A DNA stretch of 64,000 bases from Liquorilactobacillus cacaonum DSM 21116. GTDB lineage: Bacteria > Bacillota > Bacilli > Lactobacillales > Lactobacillaceae. The notes under the pieces are model-generated. The model had not been told where the DNA came from. It saw nothing but the letters and a program-made list of their open reading frames with translations, and made no database searches. Both the position numbers and the translations under genes were made by a program. The stretch covers positions 268,058 to 332,057 of the forward strand of contig NZ_AYZE01000008.1 of assembly GCF_001436735.1 (NCBI RefSeq). Reading direction: 5' to 3'. Below, piece by piece: positions 25,789 through 35,526 of this stretch. Positions within the stretch are counted from its first letter, which is position 1, and each line of letters begins with the position of its first letter.

Positions 25789-26961
25789 GTGAAAAGTTTT
25801 AAATTTAGAGCAATCGTTTTAGTCTTAATTGCTTTTGTCCTAGGGTGTAGTGAATTTATTGTTGTTGGGATACTCAACGATTTATCTCATCAATTCAATA
25901 AATCTGTCACCTCAGTTGGTTATCTTGTAACAATTTTTGCCTTCGTCTACGCCCTATCGACTCCCATTTTGACTGCATTAATTGGTAAGTTTAGATACTA
26001 TTGGTCACTTTTTTGGTTTATGATCATTTTCATTTTAAGTAACATTTTAAGTGCATTTTCTCCCAATTATACCGTATTGACTGTCTCACGTATCATGACC
26101 GCATTAGTTTCAGGGATTATCATTTCTTTAGCTTTGACCTTTGCAAACTTAATTGCTCCACTTGAAAAAAGAGCATGGCTTGTTTCGTGGGTATTTTCTG
26201 GTTTTAGCATTGCATCAGTTTTTGGTGTTCCCTTAGGCACTTGGATTAGTACCACTTTTAATTGGCGTGTTTCCTTCATTGTAATAACAATTGCAAGTAT
26301 TCTCACGCTACTTCTTTTTGCATTAAGCATGCCAAAAGACCCACGTGCAACTTCTAGTAAACTACTCACACAACTTCTTTTAATGCGTGATTCTCGAATA
26401 TTGCTTGGTTGTTTATTGGTAATGCTAAGTGCTAGTGGAATCTATGTTTTTTACACTTATTTACGACCTATCTTAACTTCCGAACTCGGATTTCCCATAG
26501 ACAGCCTTAGCATTTTACTATTCGTATTTGGGATAATGTCTATTATCAGTAATCAAGCTAGTGGAAGACTCGCAGAAAATAATGGTTTATTAAAGATGCC
26601 CACAGTCTATCTCCTAGAAGTGATTTTGTTTGGGCTAATGGCTATCACCACACATGAAAGATGGATTGGTTTAATTATCATTTTGCTACTAGGCATCACT
26701 ATGTACTTATTAAATGCCCCCGTACAAGTTCATTTTTTTGGAGTTGCTGAACGCGATTATCCACAATCCTTAGTGCTTGCATCATCCTTAAATTCAATCT
26801 TTTTCAATTTTGGAATATCACTTGGTTCCGCAACAGGCGGCTTTTTGGTTGCTAACCACGGATTGAGGGCAATTGGCCCAGGTGGAGCATCCTTTGCAAT
26901 CTTAGCAATTATTACCGCTATTTTTCTAAATAGAGCAAACAAAAAATTTTTAAACGTCTAA
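25789..26961 (+). CDS. MFS transporter, drug/sugar efflux (DHA1/AraJ-like)
   Basis: A 390-residue, 12-segment major facilitator. The N-terminus with LGCSEFIVVGILNDLS is typical of the AraJ/YdhP-type efflux branch; MTALVSGIIISLALTFANLIAP matches segment 4. GTG at 25789 lies eight bases after GAGAGG, whereas the ATG at 25768 precedes that ribosome site. Divergent to the VOC dioxygenase, so both may respond to the same toxic compound. The substrate is unknown. Confidence 0.82.
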   Translation: MKSFKFRAIVLVLIAFVLGCSEFIVVGILNDLSHQFNKSVTSVGYLVTIFAFVYALSTPILTALIGKFRYYWSLFWFMIIFILSNILSAFSPNYTVLTVSRIMTALVSGIIISLALTFANLIAPLEKRAWLVSWVFSGFSIASVFGVPLGTWISTTFNWRVSFIVITIASILTLLLFALSMPKDPRATSSKLLTQLLLMRDSRILLGCLLVMLSASGIYVFYTYLRPILTSELGFPIDSLSILLFVFGIMSIISNQASGRLAENNGLLKMPTVYLLEVILFGLMAITTHERWIGLIIILLLGITMYLLNAPVQVHFFGVAERDYPQSLVLASSLNSIFFNFGISLGSATGGFLVANHGLRAIGPGGASFAILAIITAIFLNRANKKFLNV

Positions 26962-27025
26962 TACATCAAAAAAATAAATTTTAGATATAGTCAGGTTATA
27001 TTATATTAAATCGACAATTACAAAA

Positions 27026-27058
27026 AAACGAGTAACTTTTAAAATTACTCGTTTTTTT
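27026..27058. terminator. Bidirectional terminator, MFS and DUF1129 genes
   Basis: AAACGAGTAA / TTACTCGTTT perfect stem with a nine-base loop, A-run on the left and T-run on the right, between convergent genes. Confidence 0.9.
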
Positions 27059-27069
27059 GTACTTTTATT

Positions 27070-27786
27070 TTAGAATGGTGTACTTTTTATATCATACTTC
27101 TTTTTTAAGAAATACCTTAATCCAAACACCAAAGCAGCTAATATAACATAAACAATGGGTTCAAGCGATTGATTGATAACTCCAGGAACATTAACAACAA
27201 TTGTATACGCGGATACCCAGACAATCACCAAGACAAGTGTCAATAACATTGTCTTCCAAAAAGGAATTTTTTTCTTATTGGTTCTTCGATCTCCTGCAAC
27301 ACGGTAGAAATAAGCCATCGCTATACCCGCAATTACAGAAGTTACAATAAGTGTCAAAAAGCCACCATTAATTTGTGATGATTTTGGTGAGAACTGTTGT
27401 AAAATTGCATACATAATACAAAACATCATGAACATCATCAACCCATTATCAAGTGCTATTTTCCAAAATGGGGTTGCAACAGGTTCTTTTTTGGGTCCTT
27501 TTATTATTTCATCTGCTTTTTCATTTACCGGACCATATAATTTAGTTGCCGTAATTCCTTGATGTTGCTTTTGCACAAGTTCTTCTGTTAGTGATTGCAA
27601 AGCCTCTTCAATTTTTTGGTCCGTAACTTTTTTTTCTTCGAGTGTTTTTTTGAGCTTGAAAAGATACTCCGCATTACGTTTTGTTAGCCCAAGTGCACTC
27701 TTATTCTCAACTTTTTCAACTACATCTGTTGTTTCAACTGTAGTTTGACTATTTTCATTGCTATTTTCCGTCACAGTAATCGCCAT
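27070..27786 (-). CDS. DUF1129-family membrane protein
   Basis: A 238-residue protein: a soluble N-terminal half with SALGLTKRNAEYLFKLKK and helical repeats, then four membrane segments in the C-terminal half (about residues 95-235). This is the DUF1129 layout, found after ychF in many lactobacilli. The start at 27786 has only AAGG directly adjacent; an ATG at 27807, overlapping the ychF stop and preceded by CAGG, is an alternative. No function is established. Confidence 0.8.
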   Translation of the reverse strand: MAITVTENSNENSQTTVETTDVVEKVENKSALGLTKRNAEYLFKLKKTLEEKKVTDQKIEEALQSLTEELVQKQHQGITATKLYGPVNEKADEIIKGPKKEPVATPFWKIALDNGLMMFMMFCIMYAILQQFSPKSSQINGGFLTLIVTSVIAGIAMAYFYRVAGDRRTNKKKIPFWKTMLLTLVLVIVWVSAYTIVVNVPGVINQSLEPIVYVILAALVFGLRYFLKKKYDIKSTPF

Positions 27787-27799
27787 CCTTTTTATAAGC

Positions 27800-28900
27800 C
27801 TATACATTAAACCTGAATTCAACAATGTCGCCATCTTGGACCACATATTCTTTTCCTTCAGATCGTAATCTTCCTGCATCACGAACTGCAGCCACACTAC
27901 CATATTGGTCCAAGTCTTCAAATGAGAAAGTCTCTGCTCGAATAAAACCCCGTTCAAAGTCAGAATGGATAACACCCGCAACTTGAGGTGCCTTCATCCC
28001 TTGCTTGAATGTCCAAGCACGAGTTTCCTTCCCACCAGCTGTGAAAAACGTTGCTAGTCCCAACAACTTATATGATGCTTTAATCAGTCGATCTAATCCT
28101 GACTCTTCCACACCTTCTGCTTCGAGAAAATCTTTCTTATCTTCTTCATCTAATTGTGCAATTTCTTCTTCTGTTTTGGCACTAACAGCCAACATTTCCG
28201 AACCTTCATCTGTTGCAAATTTTTTAATTTGTTGAACATATTCATTTTCATCTGGATTAGCCATATCATCTTCTGCTATATTAGCAACATAGAGCACTGG
28301 CTTTGACGTTAATAAAAATAACCCTTTTACAATTTTTCGTTCATCGTCTTCAAAATCCAGCGACCGTACAGGCTCTCCTGCCTCTAAAACAGGTTTAATT
28401 TTCTGTAAGACATTAAATTCTGCAACTGCTTCTTTATCTTTAGTACGTGCAACTTTTTCAACACGCGCATAACGTTTATTGATACTTTCTAAATCTGCCA
28501 AAATCAATTCTAAATTGATTGTGTCAATATCATCCAACGGATCCACTTTGTTGCTGACATGAGTGATGTTATCATCATCAAACGCCCGTACCACATGAAC
28601 AATTGCATCAACTTGGCGAATATTTTCAAGGAACTTATTACCCAAGCCTTCTCCTTTACTTGCACCTTTTACAATACCCGCAATATCAGTAAATTCAAAG
28701 GTGGTCCGAATAATTTTCTTTGCAGGGATAAGCTCATCAATTCTTGCTAAACGCTGATCTGGCACCTCAACCATTCCAACATTTGGGTCAATTGTTGCAA
28801 ATGGGTAATTGGCCATTTCTGCACCAGCTTTTGTAATAGCATTGAATAGCGTTGACTTTCCAACATTAGGTAATCCCACAATTCCAGCTGTTAATGACAT
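27800..28900 (-). CDS. ychF: Ribosome-associated ATPase/GTPase YchF
   Basis: A 366-residue Obg-family P-loop protein. Seen: GLPNVGKSTLFNAITKAG (G1), DIAGIVKGASKGEGLGN (G3/switch), a coiled-coil insertion and a C-terminal TGS domain with the end TFSFEDL...RLRSEGKEYVVQDGDIVEFRFNV, quoted in pieces. YchF binds ribosomes and hydrolyses ATP. Conserved neighbour of parB in this group. The ribosome site is weak (AAAGAGTG). Confidence 0.96.
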   Translation of the reverse strand: MSLTAGIVGLPNVGKSTLFNAITKAGAEMANYPFATIDPNVGMVEVPDQRLARIDELIPAKKIIRTTFEFTDIAGIVKGASKGEGLGNKFLENIRQVDAIVHVVRAFDDDNITHVSNKVDPLDDIDTINLELILADLESINKRYARVEKVARTKDKEAVAEFNVLQKIKPVLEAGEPVRSLDFEDDERKIVKGLFLLTSKPVLYVANIAEDDMANPDENEYVQQIKKFATDEGSEMLAVSAKTEEEIAQLDEEDKKDFLEAEGVEESGLDRLIKASYKLLGLATFFTAGGKETRAWTFKQGMKAPQVAGVIHSDFERGFIRAETFSFEDLDQYGSVAAVRDAGRLRSEGKEYVVQDGDIVEFRFNV

Positions 28901-28917
28901 AATTATTTCACTCTTTC

Positions 28918-29118
28918 TTATTCTTCAATATTTGCTTTTTTCAATATTTTTTTCAGTTTACGATTAAATTCTCGGCGAGGTAACATTACTAAATGACCAC
29001 AACCTGTACATTTTATCTTGATGTCCATACCTAACCTAACAATTTCCCAATTATTAGTTCCACATGGATGTGGCTTCTTCATCTCAACAACATCATGCAG
29101 TTCATATTCATTTTGCAT
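28918..29118 (-). CDS. DUF951-family zinc-ribbon-like protein
   Basis: A 66-residue protein of the DUF951 family: VVEMKKPHPCG near the start and IKCTGCGHLVMLPR in the middle give a Cys set suggestive of zinc binding. The start at 29118 is seven bases after GGAGG; the ATG at 29124 is one base from it. Sits between parB and ychF, the usual place in lactobacilli. Confidence 0.85.
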   Translation of the reverse strand: MQNEYELHDVVEMKKPHPCGTNNWEIVRLGMDIKIKCTGCGHLVMLPRREFNRKLKKILKKANIEE

Positions 29119-29144
29119 TTTCATACCTCCATCTTATCCAGATA

Positions 29145-30026
29145 TCAATCAAAATTTATTCCAAGTATGTCCATGATTCTGTTAAAATCTGCCGTCGACA
29201 AATAATCAATTTCAATTTTGCCTTTTCCTTGTTTAGAGCTAGTTTTGACAGCAACTTTTGTCCCAAATTTTTCACGCAGTGCATTCGCACTTTGCTCATA
29301 ATAAATAGCATTGGGATCCTTCTTTATTTTCTTCACAGTCTTTTGCTCTTCACCGTTTATCTTAGCAACCAATTGTTCCAACAGCCGAACTGTTAGATTT
29401 TCTGCCAAAGTTTTCTTTGCGACCGGAATAACTTGTTTTTTATCCTTCAAGGCTAATAACGTCCTAGCTTGTCCCATCGATAACTCTTCTTTTTGTAACA
29501 TTTCCTTAACTTCTTTTGGTAATCCTAACAATCGTAAATAATTAGCAATATACGGTCTGCTCTTACCCAATTTCTCTGAGACTTGTGTTTGTGTTAATTT
29601 TAACTTATCCATCAACGTATTGTATGCTTGAGCCTCTTCAAGCGGTGTTAAATCTTCACGTTGTAAATTCTCTAAAATTGCAATTTCCATCATACTTGCT
29701 TCATCAATTGCACGAATAATAGCTGGGATTTTCTCCTTTTGTGCAATTTTCGAGGCTCTAAATCGGCGTTCACCAGAAATTATTTCATAGCCCTTTACAC
29801 TTGATTTGCGAACGATAATTGGCTGAAAGACCCCAGATTTCTTTATGGAAGATGACAATTCGATTAATGCACCTTCATCGAAAATCTTACGAGGTTGATA
29901 TGGATTGGGTCTAATCTCATCTAAGGACAATTCTGTAACAACCTCTTTGCCATCATCAACTTGTTCTAAATCTTGAAAAAGTGCCTCAATTCCACGGCCA
30001 AGTCCCTTATTATTTTTATTCACCAT
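29145..30026 (-). CDS. parB: Chromosome partitioning protein ParB (Spo0J)
   Basis: A 293-residue ParB. The N-terminal GLGRGIEALF peptide stimulates ParA; IRPNPYQPRKIF and GERRFRASKIA are the CTP-binding boxes I and II; TQTQVSEKLGKSRPYIANYLRLL is the helix-turn-helix. A C-terminal dimer domain completes it. ATG at 30026 overlaps the parA stop by 11 bases. It loads on parS sites and organises the origin region. Confidence 0.95.
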   Translation of the reverse strand: MVNKNNKGLGRGIEALFQDLEQVDDGKEVVTELSLDEIRPNPYQPRKIFDEGALIELSSSIKKSGVFQPIIVRKSSVKGYEIISGERRFRASKIAQKEKIPAIIRAIDEASMMEIAILENLQREDLTPLEEAQAYNTLMDKLKLTQTQVSEKLGKSRPYIANYLRLLGLPKEVKEMLQKEELSMGQARTLLALKDKKQVIPVAKKTLAENLTVRLLEQLVAKINGEEQKTVKKIKKDPNAIYYEQSANALREKFGTKVAVKTSSKQGKGKIEIDYLSTADFNRIMDILGINFD

Positions 30027-30783
30027 GATTAGCCAATACCTCCCTAGCCAATGCCATATATTCCTTAGCACCTTTCGATGTAGGATCATAGTCGACAATC
30101 GCAAGTCCGTGACTTGGAGCCTCAGACAAACGAACATTTCTTGGAATTACAGTCTGATAAACCTTATCTTTAAAGAACTTTTTAACTTCTTCAACAACCT
30201 GTGTACCTAAATTTGTCCTAGCATCAAGCATTGTCATCAAAACTCCCTCAATATCTAATTCAGGATTAAAATGTTTTTGTACAAGTTTAATTGTATTCAT
30301 TAACTGACTAAGGCCTTCTAAAGCATAATACTCACTTTGAACCGGAATCAAAATGGAATCACTTGCACTAAATGCATTGATTGTTAGTAGGCCCAAGGAA
30401 GGTGGACAGTCAATTAGGATATATTCATAACTGTCTCTAACTTGCTTAAGCGCATCTAAAAGCCTAGACTCTCTTGCCATCTGAGATGTTAATTCAATTT
30501 CAGCACCTGATAACTGAATTGTTGCTGGAACAATATCTAATCCGGCGTGACTCGTGGTAATAATTGTACTAGCAATTGGATATTCATTAACTAAGACATC
30601 ATAAATATCTTTTTCAATTTCTGTTTTTCTTACCCCAACGCCACTTGTTGCATTTCCTTGTGCATCTGAATCAATTAATAAAACTTTTTTACCTAAATCT
30701 GCGAGACACGCTCCCAAGTTAACACTTGTTGTAGTCTTACCCACTCCACCCTTTTGATTAGCAAGCGCAATTACAATTCCCAT
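30016..30783 (-). CDS. parA: Chromosome partitioning ATPase ParA (Soj)
   Basis: A 255-residue Walker-type ATPase with the deviant P-loop KGGVGKTT near residue 11, LLIDSDAQGNATSG and ILIDCPPSLG. It acts with ParB in origin segregation and regulation of replication start. The spacing to noc upstream is 34 bases; parB overlaps its 3' end. Length is normal. Confidence 0.95.
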   Translation of the reverse strand: MGIVIALANQKGGVGKTTTSVNLGACLADLGKKVLLIDSDAQGNATSGVGVRKTEIEKDIYDVLVNEYPIASTIITTSHAGLDIVPATIQLSGAEIELTSQMARESRLLDALKQVRDSYEYILIDCPPSLGLLTINAFSASDSILIPVQSEYYALEGLSQLMNTIKLVQKHFNPELDIEGVLMTMLDARTNLGTQVVEEVKKFFKDKVYQTVIPRNVRLSEAPSHGLAIVDYDPTSKGAKEYMALAREVLANHGE

Positions 30784-30817
30784 ATTTTTTTACCCTCCTA
30801 TAATTCTAATTGTCTTC

Positions 30818-31657
30818 TTACTGCTTTTTTTCAACTGGAATGTCAATTACGATTCGATGAAAGCCGGGAACCTCTTCTTCATGTGTCTTGACCTTCATTC
30901 CATTTTCCTTAATCAGCTTGATTGACCTCTTAATTGTATTTAACGCAATGCGTGTATCATGAAGTGCCTTATTTCGTTGTGGCTTTTTCTTAGTTTGCTT
31001 AACTGGCTGTTCTTTTTTTTCTAATTCTTTAAGAACAAGTGCCTCTGTTTCTTTAACTGTAAGTTGCTTAGCAATAACCTGCTTTATTACTTCGATTTGC
31101 TTTTCGTCTTCCAAGCTCAACACACTGCGTCCATGACGTTCCAAGACCTTTCGTTGCATAATCACCCGTTGGACATAAGGTGCTAACTTGAGTAATCGTA
31201 ATTTATTCGCAACAAATGATTGACTCTTGCCAAGTGCTTTAGCTAACTCTGTTTGCGTCAATTTATTTAATTCCATCAATTCATGATAGGCTTTGGCCTC
31301 TTCAATTGCAGTAAGTCCTTCACGTTGTAAATTTTCAATTACTGCAAGAGAGGCTGCCTCTGTATTATTCATATCTTTAACAATTGCCGGAATTTTATTC
31401 CATTTTAATAGCGAAACTGCCCTAAAACGTCTTTCCCCAGCAATGATTTCGAACTCATTTTCCTGATATTCTCTTACAATAATCGGCTGCAATAAGCCGT
31501 GATCGCGAATTGTATTAGCCAGCTCCACAATTTTTTCTTCTTCAAAAACTTTACGTGGTTGAAATCTATTAGGTACAATCTGCGAAAGTTCAATTTCTCT
31601 CACTAACTGCGTCTGAACTTCTGTTTTTTTATCTTTATTCCAAAATGAAAATGCCAC
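30818..31657 (-). CDS. noc: Nucleoid occlusion protein Noc
   Basis: A 279-residue ParB paralogue. It has VPNRFQPRKVFEEE and GERRFRAVSLL like ParB, and the helix-turn-helix TQTELAKALGKSQSFVANKLRLL, but its place directly after rsmG and before parA identifies it as Noc. The N-terminus WNKDKK resembles the short amphipathic membrane-targeting segment of Noc. It blocks septation over the chromosome. The gene follows rsmG by six bases. Confidence 0.92.
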   Translation of the reverse strand: MAFSFWNKDKKTEVQTQLVREIELSQIVPNRFQPRKVFEEEKIVELANTIRDHGLLQPIIVREYQENEFEIIAGERRFRAVSLLKWNKIPAIVKDMNNTEAASLAVIENLQREGLTAIEEAKAYHELMELNKLTQTELAKALGKSQSFVANKLRLLKLAPYVQRVIMQRKVLERHGRSVLSLEDEKQIEVIKQVIAKQLTVKETEALVLKELEKKEQPVKQTKKKPQRNKALHDTRIALNTIKRSIKLIKENGMKVKTHEEEVPGFHRIVIDIPVEKKQ

Positions 31658-31663
31658 AATCTA

Positions 31664-32395
31664 CTACCTCCCTATTAAAGGTTTCTTACTCGGAGTTCCC
31701 GCTTTTCTAGGATACTTCACAGGCGTTTTTTTTGTTTTATTAATCTCAATAATATGCCGCTCATCGCCGGTTACAGGCAGTATTAATTTATCATCCTTAA
31801 CAAATTTTCCGCCTAAAAGCTTGATTGCAAACTGCGCTTCATTAAGTTCGTCTTTTGCTTTTTGTGATTTCAATGAGATGAAGCTACCACCAACTTTCAC
31901 CAAAGGAATGCATAACTCAGCCAAAACATTAAGCCGTGCAACAGCTCGAGCCGTTACGATGTCAAAGCTTTCACGAAATTGACTGTTTTTTCCTGCAAAT
32001 TCTTCTGCGCGTGCATGATAAAAAGATACGCCAGTTAATCCAAGGTTATTAGCTAACTGGTCTAAAAAAAGAATGCGTTTATTCAAAGAATCCACAATTG
32101 TGACCTCAAGTTGCGGAAAAGCTATTTTCAGAGGAATTGACGGAAACCCTGCCCCCGCTCCAACATCACATAATGTTAACGCTTCTTCTTGTAATCGCGG
32201 AATTGCTACACCTGTCAAAATTGAATCGAAAAAATGTTTTAGATATACTTCATTTTTTTCAGTAATTGCCGTTAGATTAGTATGCTCATTAAAATCAACT
32301 AGCAACTGGAAGTATTGTTCATATTGTTCCATTTGCTGGTTATCTAGCTCTATTCCTAAGTTCAAAAGTGCCTGTTTAAATTCTGTTGGATTCAT
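31664..32395 (-). CDS. rsmG: 16S rRNA m7G527 methyltransferase
   Basis: A 243-residue SAM methyltransferase (GidB). The cofactor site [17 protein letters not shown] and [12 protein letters not shown] are diagnostic, and the basic tail is typical. ATG at 32395 follows GAGGGA; four codons further upstream another ATG overlaps this site. First gene of the rsmG-noc-parA-parB operon; mnmG, its neighbour in many Firmicutes, is absent upstream. Confidence 0.95.
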   Translation of the reverse strand: MNPTEFKQALLNLGIELDNQQMEQYEQYFQLLVDFNEHTNLTAITEKNEVYLKHFFDSILTGVAIPRLQEEALTLCDVGAGAGFPSIPLKIAFPQLEVTIVDSLNKRILFLDQLANNLGLTGVSFYHARAEEFAGKNSQFRESFDIVTARAVARLNVLAELCIPLVKVGGSFISLKSQKAKDELNEAQFAIKLLGGKFVKDDKLILPVTGDERHIIEINKTKKTPVKYPRKAGTPSKKPLIGR

Positions 32396-32445
32396 ATCGT
32401 CCCTCATAATATCTATCTGTGATTTATCAGATTCGTTTACATTTT

Positions 32446-32465
32446 GTGAAACACAATTGTTTCAC
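32446..32465. promoter_or_regulatory. Inverted repeat of parS-like half sites upstream of rsmG
   Basis: GTGAAACACAATTGTTTCAC has eight-base complementary arms (GTGAAACA and TGTTTCAC) separated by CAAT. These are the two halves of the B. subtilis parS site in swapped order. It lies 50 bases before rsmG. Confidence 0.5.
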
Positions 32466-32546
32466 GAGCTACTATTAGTTTATGATACTTTTGCTTTGAA
32501 TTCAAGGTTTTCTAAACAACAATCTTTTTGATTTTTTGCTTGAAAA

Positions 32547-32574
32547 ATAAAAAACCTGCCAAAATGACAAGTTT
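32547..32574 (-). terminator. Terminator of the fliC-fliD-glycosyltransferase unit
   Basis: On the minus strand AAACTTGTC / GGCAGGTTT (two wobble pairs) with a five-base loop, then TTTTTATTTTT. Confidence 0.65.
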
Positions 32575-32606
32575 CTTTATTAGTTCTTCATAAATATCTT
32601 TATATT

Positions 32607-34763
32607 CTATAACCTCTCATATAGCATATACAACTTATCTATATCTCTGTCTTCTGGGAGTAATTCCTGCAACTGATTAATCATCAACAATACACCATTT
32701 TTTTCACCTTGATTAATCATATCCAAGATATGTGCTTTAACTTGATTACCTAATCGTTGCATTTCAGCAGCAATCTGCTGTTGCTTTGTTTCAAGTCCTT
32801 GATATTTTTTAACAAGATGATTTACAATTGTTTTTGCTTCTTCATAGCAATTCAATCCCCATCTAAGGTTAGCAAAATACAATGAATAGTTACCATCTTT
32901 TTGTTCTTCCAAAGATCGTGCAAGAAAAACCGCAAATCTTGTTTCTGCAGGTAACAAATTAGACGGTTCACCTGACAAAAGTTCTGTGTGATACAGATAT
33001 TTTGCACAATTTACAACACTTCTTGCGTAAAAAGGTAATTGCTCTTCAATACTCTCTGGTAAAATCTCGTCACTAAAAACAAATTCATGATAAAGCAACT
33101 GCAATAACGAGTCTCTGCGCTGTGATTCTGGCCAAATGTTCATAATCTTTTGGGTAAATTCAGGAATCTCATCTTTTTTCGAACTCATTTGATGAACTAC
33201 TGCAAGTGAAGCCTGATACCAGTCTTCTTGACTTATTCTATCAATTGCAAAAGCTGGATCAATTCCTTTGTTGATCAATTCTGTAAATAATTCTTCATTA
33301 GGTAAGGCACATGTTATCTTTTTTTTCTTAAGCGTTCTTAAAAGGACTTCAAACTCCCCTTGATTACGCACGATCAATAGATGCTGCAACAAGACAAAAC
33401 TATCATCTGAGTTCAACTTGGCAACAAAGACGGCAAGCTTCTGTGCATCAATGCTATCTTTTTGCTTCAAAATAACAATGTCACGTCCAAAAATATCTGG
33501 TAGTTGCCCATCATTATTCACTAACATATCATGTAACTGTTGTAATCCCTTAAAATCATTCTCAAAAAACAATGCTTCTAGCACTGTTCCAAGTAGACGT
33601 ACAGTACTATCAAGATCATCTTTCCAAGGGATATACCTCGCAAAATGAATAATTGTACGATAGTTTTTCTCAGCCAGTGCCTTGATAAAGATTTTCACTA
33701 TCATCTTTATTCCCATCTCAATACTAACAAGGTCTCTAAAGTATGCAGACGACTGATTAACAAATTTACTTGGATGCGCAACTAGCCACTGTATATTAAC
33801 CATGTAATCTTCTAAGTAACTATTTGCTTCTGAAAATCTTTCCATGCTTGTTAATGTAAGAAAGATTAATTGATCAAGAACACATTTTTGATACTGACTT
33901 TGCTTAAACTCTCTAGCATACTTATCTTTGATAGCCAGTGCCTCTTCCCAGTTATCATCGATTAAGTGTATGTTAATCATATAACACATGAGAGTGAACG
34001 CATCATTTTTATTCGTCGGATTCTTATTGTCCTCTGAAAAAAAATTCGTTAACCCCTCCTTAGCAGTTCTAAAAGCAATCTCCCGTTCTTCCTTTGTATC
34101 CTTCTTCATACCCGCAACCAACTGGGCCCATAAGTGCATATCATAAGGACTGCTTTCAAGTTCTTTATACATAATGCTCTCGTTACGTTCAAGCTTTCCT
34201 TCAAGACTTTTACCCACATACCCAAAATGATGCATAAAGACTTTTGTTGCCTTGGTTGGAATGTAGATAGGTGACAGGTACTCATGAATTGGACTCTTAA
34301 ATTCCGTATTCTCAGTCAAACGAACACAACGTGTCTCAATATTTTTAGAATAACTTGTGCCTTCTATATTCGAATAGTTTTTTCGGATATATGAAAGTGA
34401 GCCATACTTCGAATATTCCTTTTCATTATTGAAAAATGTGATTAACTCTGAAACATCATCAAACCATTCATCATCATCTAAAAACATAAACCATTTGCCC
34501 CGCCCGCGCTTCAAGCCAACATTGCGTGCTGCAGCAAAATCATTGGTCCATTCATAAGGAATCACTAAATCAGCATACTTGGTTGCAACCTGCAGTGAAC
34601 CGTCGCTATCTTCAATTCCGACAGTATCAACAATAATCAGTTCACTGGGTACTTGATTCAGTATTGGTAATAATGAATTCATGCACTTCTTAACACTATC
34701 CAAGTGATTGGATACAAGCAGTGAGATTGTAAGGATTGGCTGACTCCATTTAATTCGCCCCAT
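32607..34763 (-). CDS. Family 2 glycosyltransferase with helical-repeat tail, probable flagellin glycosyltransferase
   Basis: A 718-residue protein. Residues about 8-210 form a GT-A fold: LTISLLVSNHLDSVKKC, IIVDTVG, and the metal/nucleotide-sugar motif FLDDDEW at 95-100. The long remainder is helical and resembles TPR-like repeats. It is the last gene of the fliD/fliS unit, directly after fliS, a position typical of enzymes that glycosylate flagellin or the filament cap in the cytoplasm. The donor sugar is unknown. ATG at 34763 follows a short gap (15 bases) after fliS. Confidence 0.8.
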   Translation of the reverse strand: MGRIKWSQPILTISLLVSNHLDSVKKCMNSLLPILNQVPSELIIVDTVGIEDSDGSLQVATKYADLVIPYEWTNDFAAARNVGLKRGRGKWFMFLDDDEWFDDVSELITFFNNEKEYSKYGSLSYIRKNYSNIEGTSYSKNIETRCVRLTENTEFKSPIHEYLSPIYIPTKATKVFMHHFGYVGKSLEGKLERNESIMYKELESSPYDMHLWAQLVAGMKKDTKEEREIAFRTAKEGLTNFFSEDNKNPTNKNDAFTLMCYMINIHLIDDNWEEALAIKDKYAREFKQSQYQKCVLDQLIFLTLTSMERFSEANSYLEDYMVNIQWLVAHPSKFVNQSSAYFRDLVSIEMGIKMIVKIFIKALAEKNYRTIIHFARYIPWKDDLDSTVRLLGTVLEALFFENDFKGLQQLHDMLVNNDGQLPDIFGRDIVILKQKDSIDAQKLAVFVAKLNSDDSFVLLQHLLIVRNQGEFEVLLRTLKKKKITCALPNEELFTELINKGIDPAFAIDRISQEDWYQASLAVVHQMSSKKDEIPEFTQKIMNIWPESQRRDSLLQLLYHEFVFSDEILPESIEEQLPFYARSVVNCAKYLYHTELLSGEPSNLLPAETRFAVFLARSLEEQKDGNYSLYFANLRWGLNCYEEAKTIVNHLVKKYQGLETKQQQIAAEMQRLGNQVKAHILDMINQGEKNGVLLMINQLQELLPEDRDIDKLYMLYERL

Positions 34764-34778
34764 TAACTCTTTCCTCTT

Positions 34779-35168
34779 TCAAAGATTATTTTGCTGGATT
34801 AACACCTGTTGCCACGATTCAAGTAATTCACTCAACATATCAATGATTGGTCTTATTGATTCCTTTTTCTTGGTTAAATTCGCCTTAACTAATTCACTCG
34901 TCATAAAGTCATATAACTTAACGAGGTCCGCTGGGATTTCTCCTGCAACATCTGGATTAACACTTTGCTTTAATTCATTAATGATGTCTTGTGCCTTAAC
35001 TAATTCATGATGTGCACTATTGTTATCCGCGTTATCAAGTGCAAATTCTGCCCGTTTCAGACTTTTAATTGCACCTTCATACAAGAAAATAACGAGCCTC
35101 TCAGGCGAAGCACCTAAAATTTGACTGCTTAGATAAACATCTTTTGCTTTACGCTTGTCTGTGTACAT
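34779..35168 (-). CDS. fliS: Flagellar export chaperone FliS
   Basis: A 129-residue four-helix protein that binds the C-terminus of flagellin before export. Typical features are the ILGASPERLVIFLYEGAIKSLKRAE start and the helical remainder. It follows the FliT-like gene by 20 bases and precedes the glycosyltransferase, so flagellin binding and modification are encoded together. Confidence 0.92.
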   Translation of the reverse strand: MYTDKRKAKDVYLSSQILGASPERLVIFLYEGAIKSLKRAEFALDNADNNSAHHELVKAQDIINELKQSVNPDVAGEIPADLVKLYDFMTSELVKANLTKKKESIRPIIDMLSELLESWQQVLIQQNNL

Positions 35169-35188
35169 TTTTATACTCCTTTAGTACT

Positions 35189-35515
35189 TTATAAGTCCAT
35201 ATCAATTAATGATGGTCCTTCTTCTTGTTGTAAATAAGTCATTACCGTACTTCTTTGTGACTGATTTAGCTTCTGAATATGCTTCATTGTTGATTGTTTT
35301 TCATTCTTAATCTGCGTAATCAGCTGCCTATAGTTATATTGTAATTGTTGATATTCTTGGAAATCACCCAATCTAGCCGGTGTATCCATTTGCTGTAACA
35401 TCTCCAATAATGCATTCGTCTCATTAAGTACTTCTTCGTACTCTACAAACTCTTGCTCTAGACTACTGCTAAGTAATCTATTTATTTGTGCTATTATTTT
35501 CTTATAATTATTCAC
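35189..35515 (-). CDS. FliT-like flagellar chaperone
   Basis: A 108-residue, almost entirely helical protein rich in Gln and Glu, with no strong motif. Its position between fliD and fliS is the normal place of FliT, the chaperone of the FliD cap. The call is therefore from context and size rather than sequence signature. Confidence 0.6.
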   Translation of the reverse strand: MNNYKKIIAQINRLLSSSLEQEFVEYEEVLNETNALLEMLQQMDTPARLGDFQEYQQLQYNYRQLITQIKNEKQSTMKHIQKLNQSQRSTVMTYLQQEEGPSLIDMDL

Positions 35516-35526
35516 TTTATCCCCTT

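Noticed and set aside
32446-32465. Canonical parS site
   Set aside because: The half-sites are in the wrong order and a four-base spacer separates them; kept only as a related inverted repeat.
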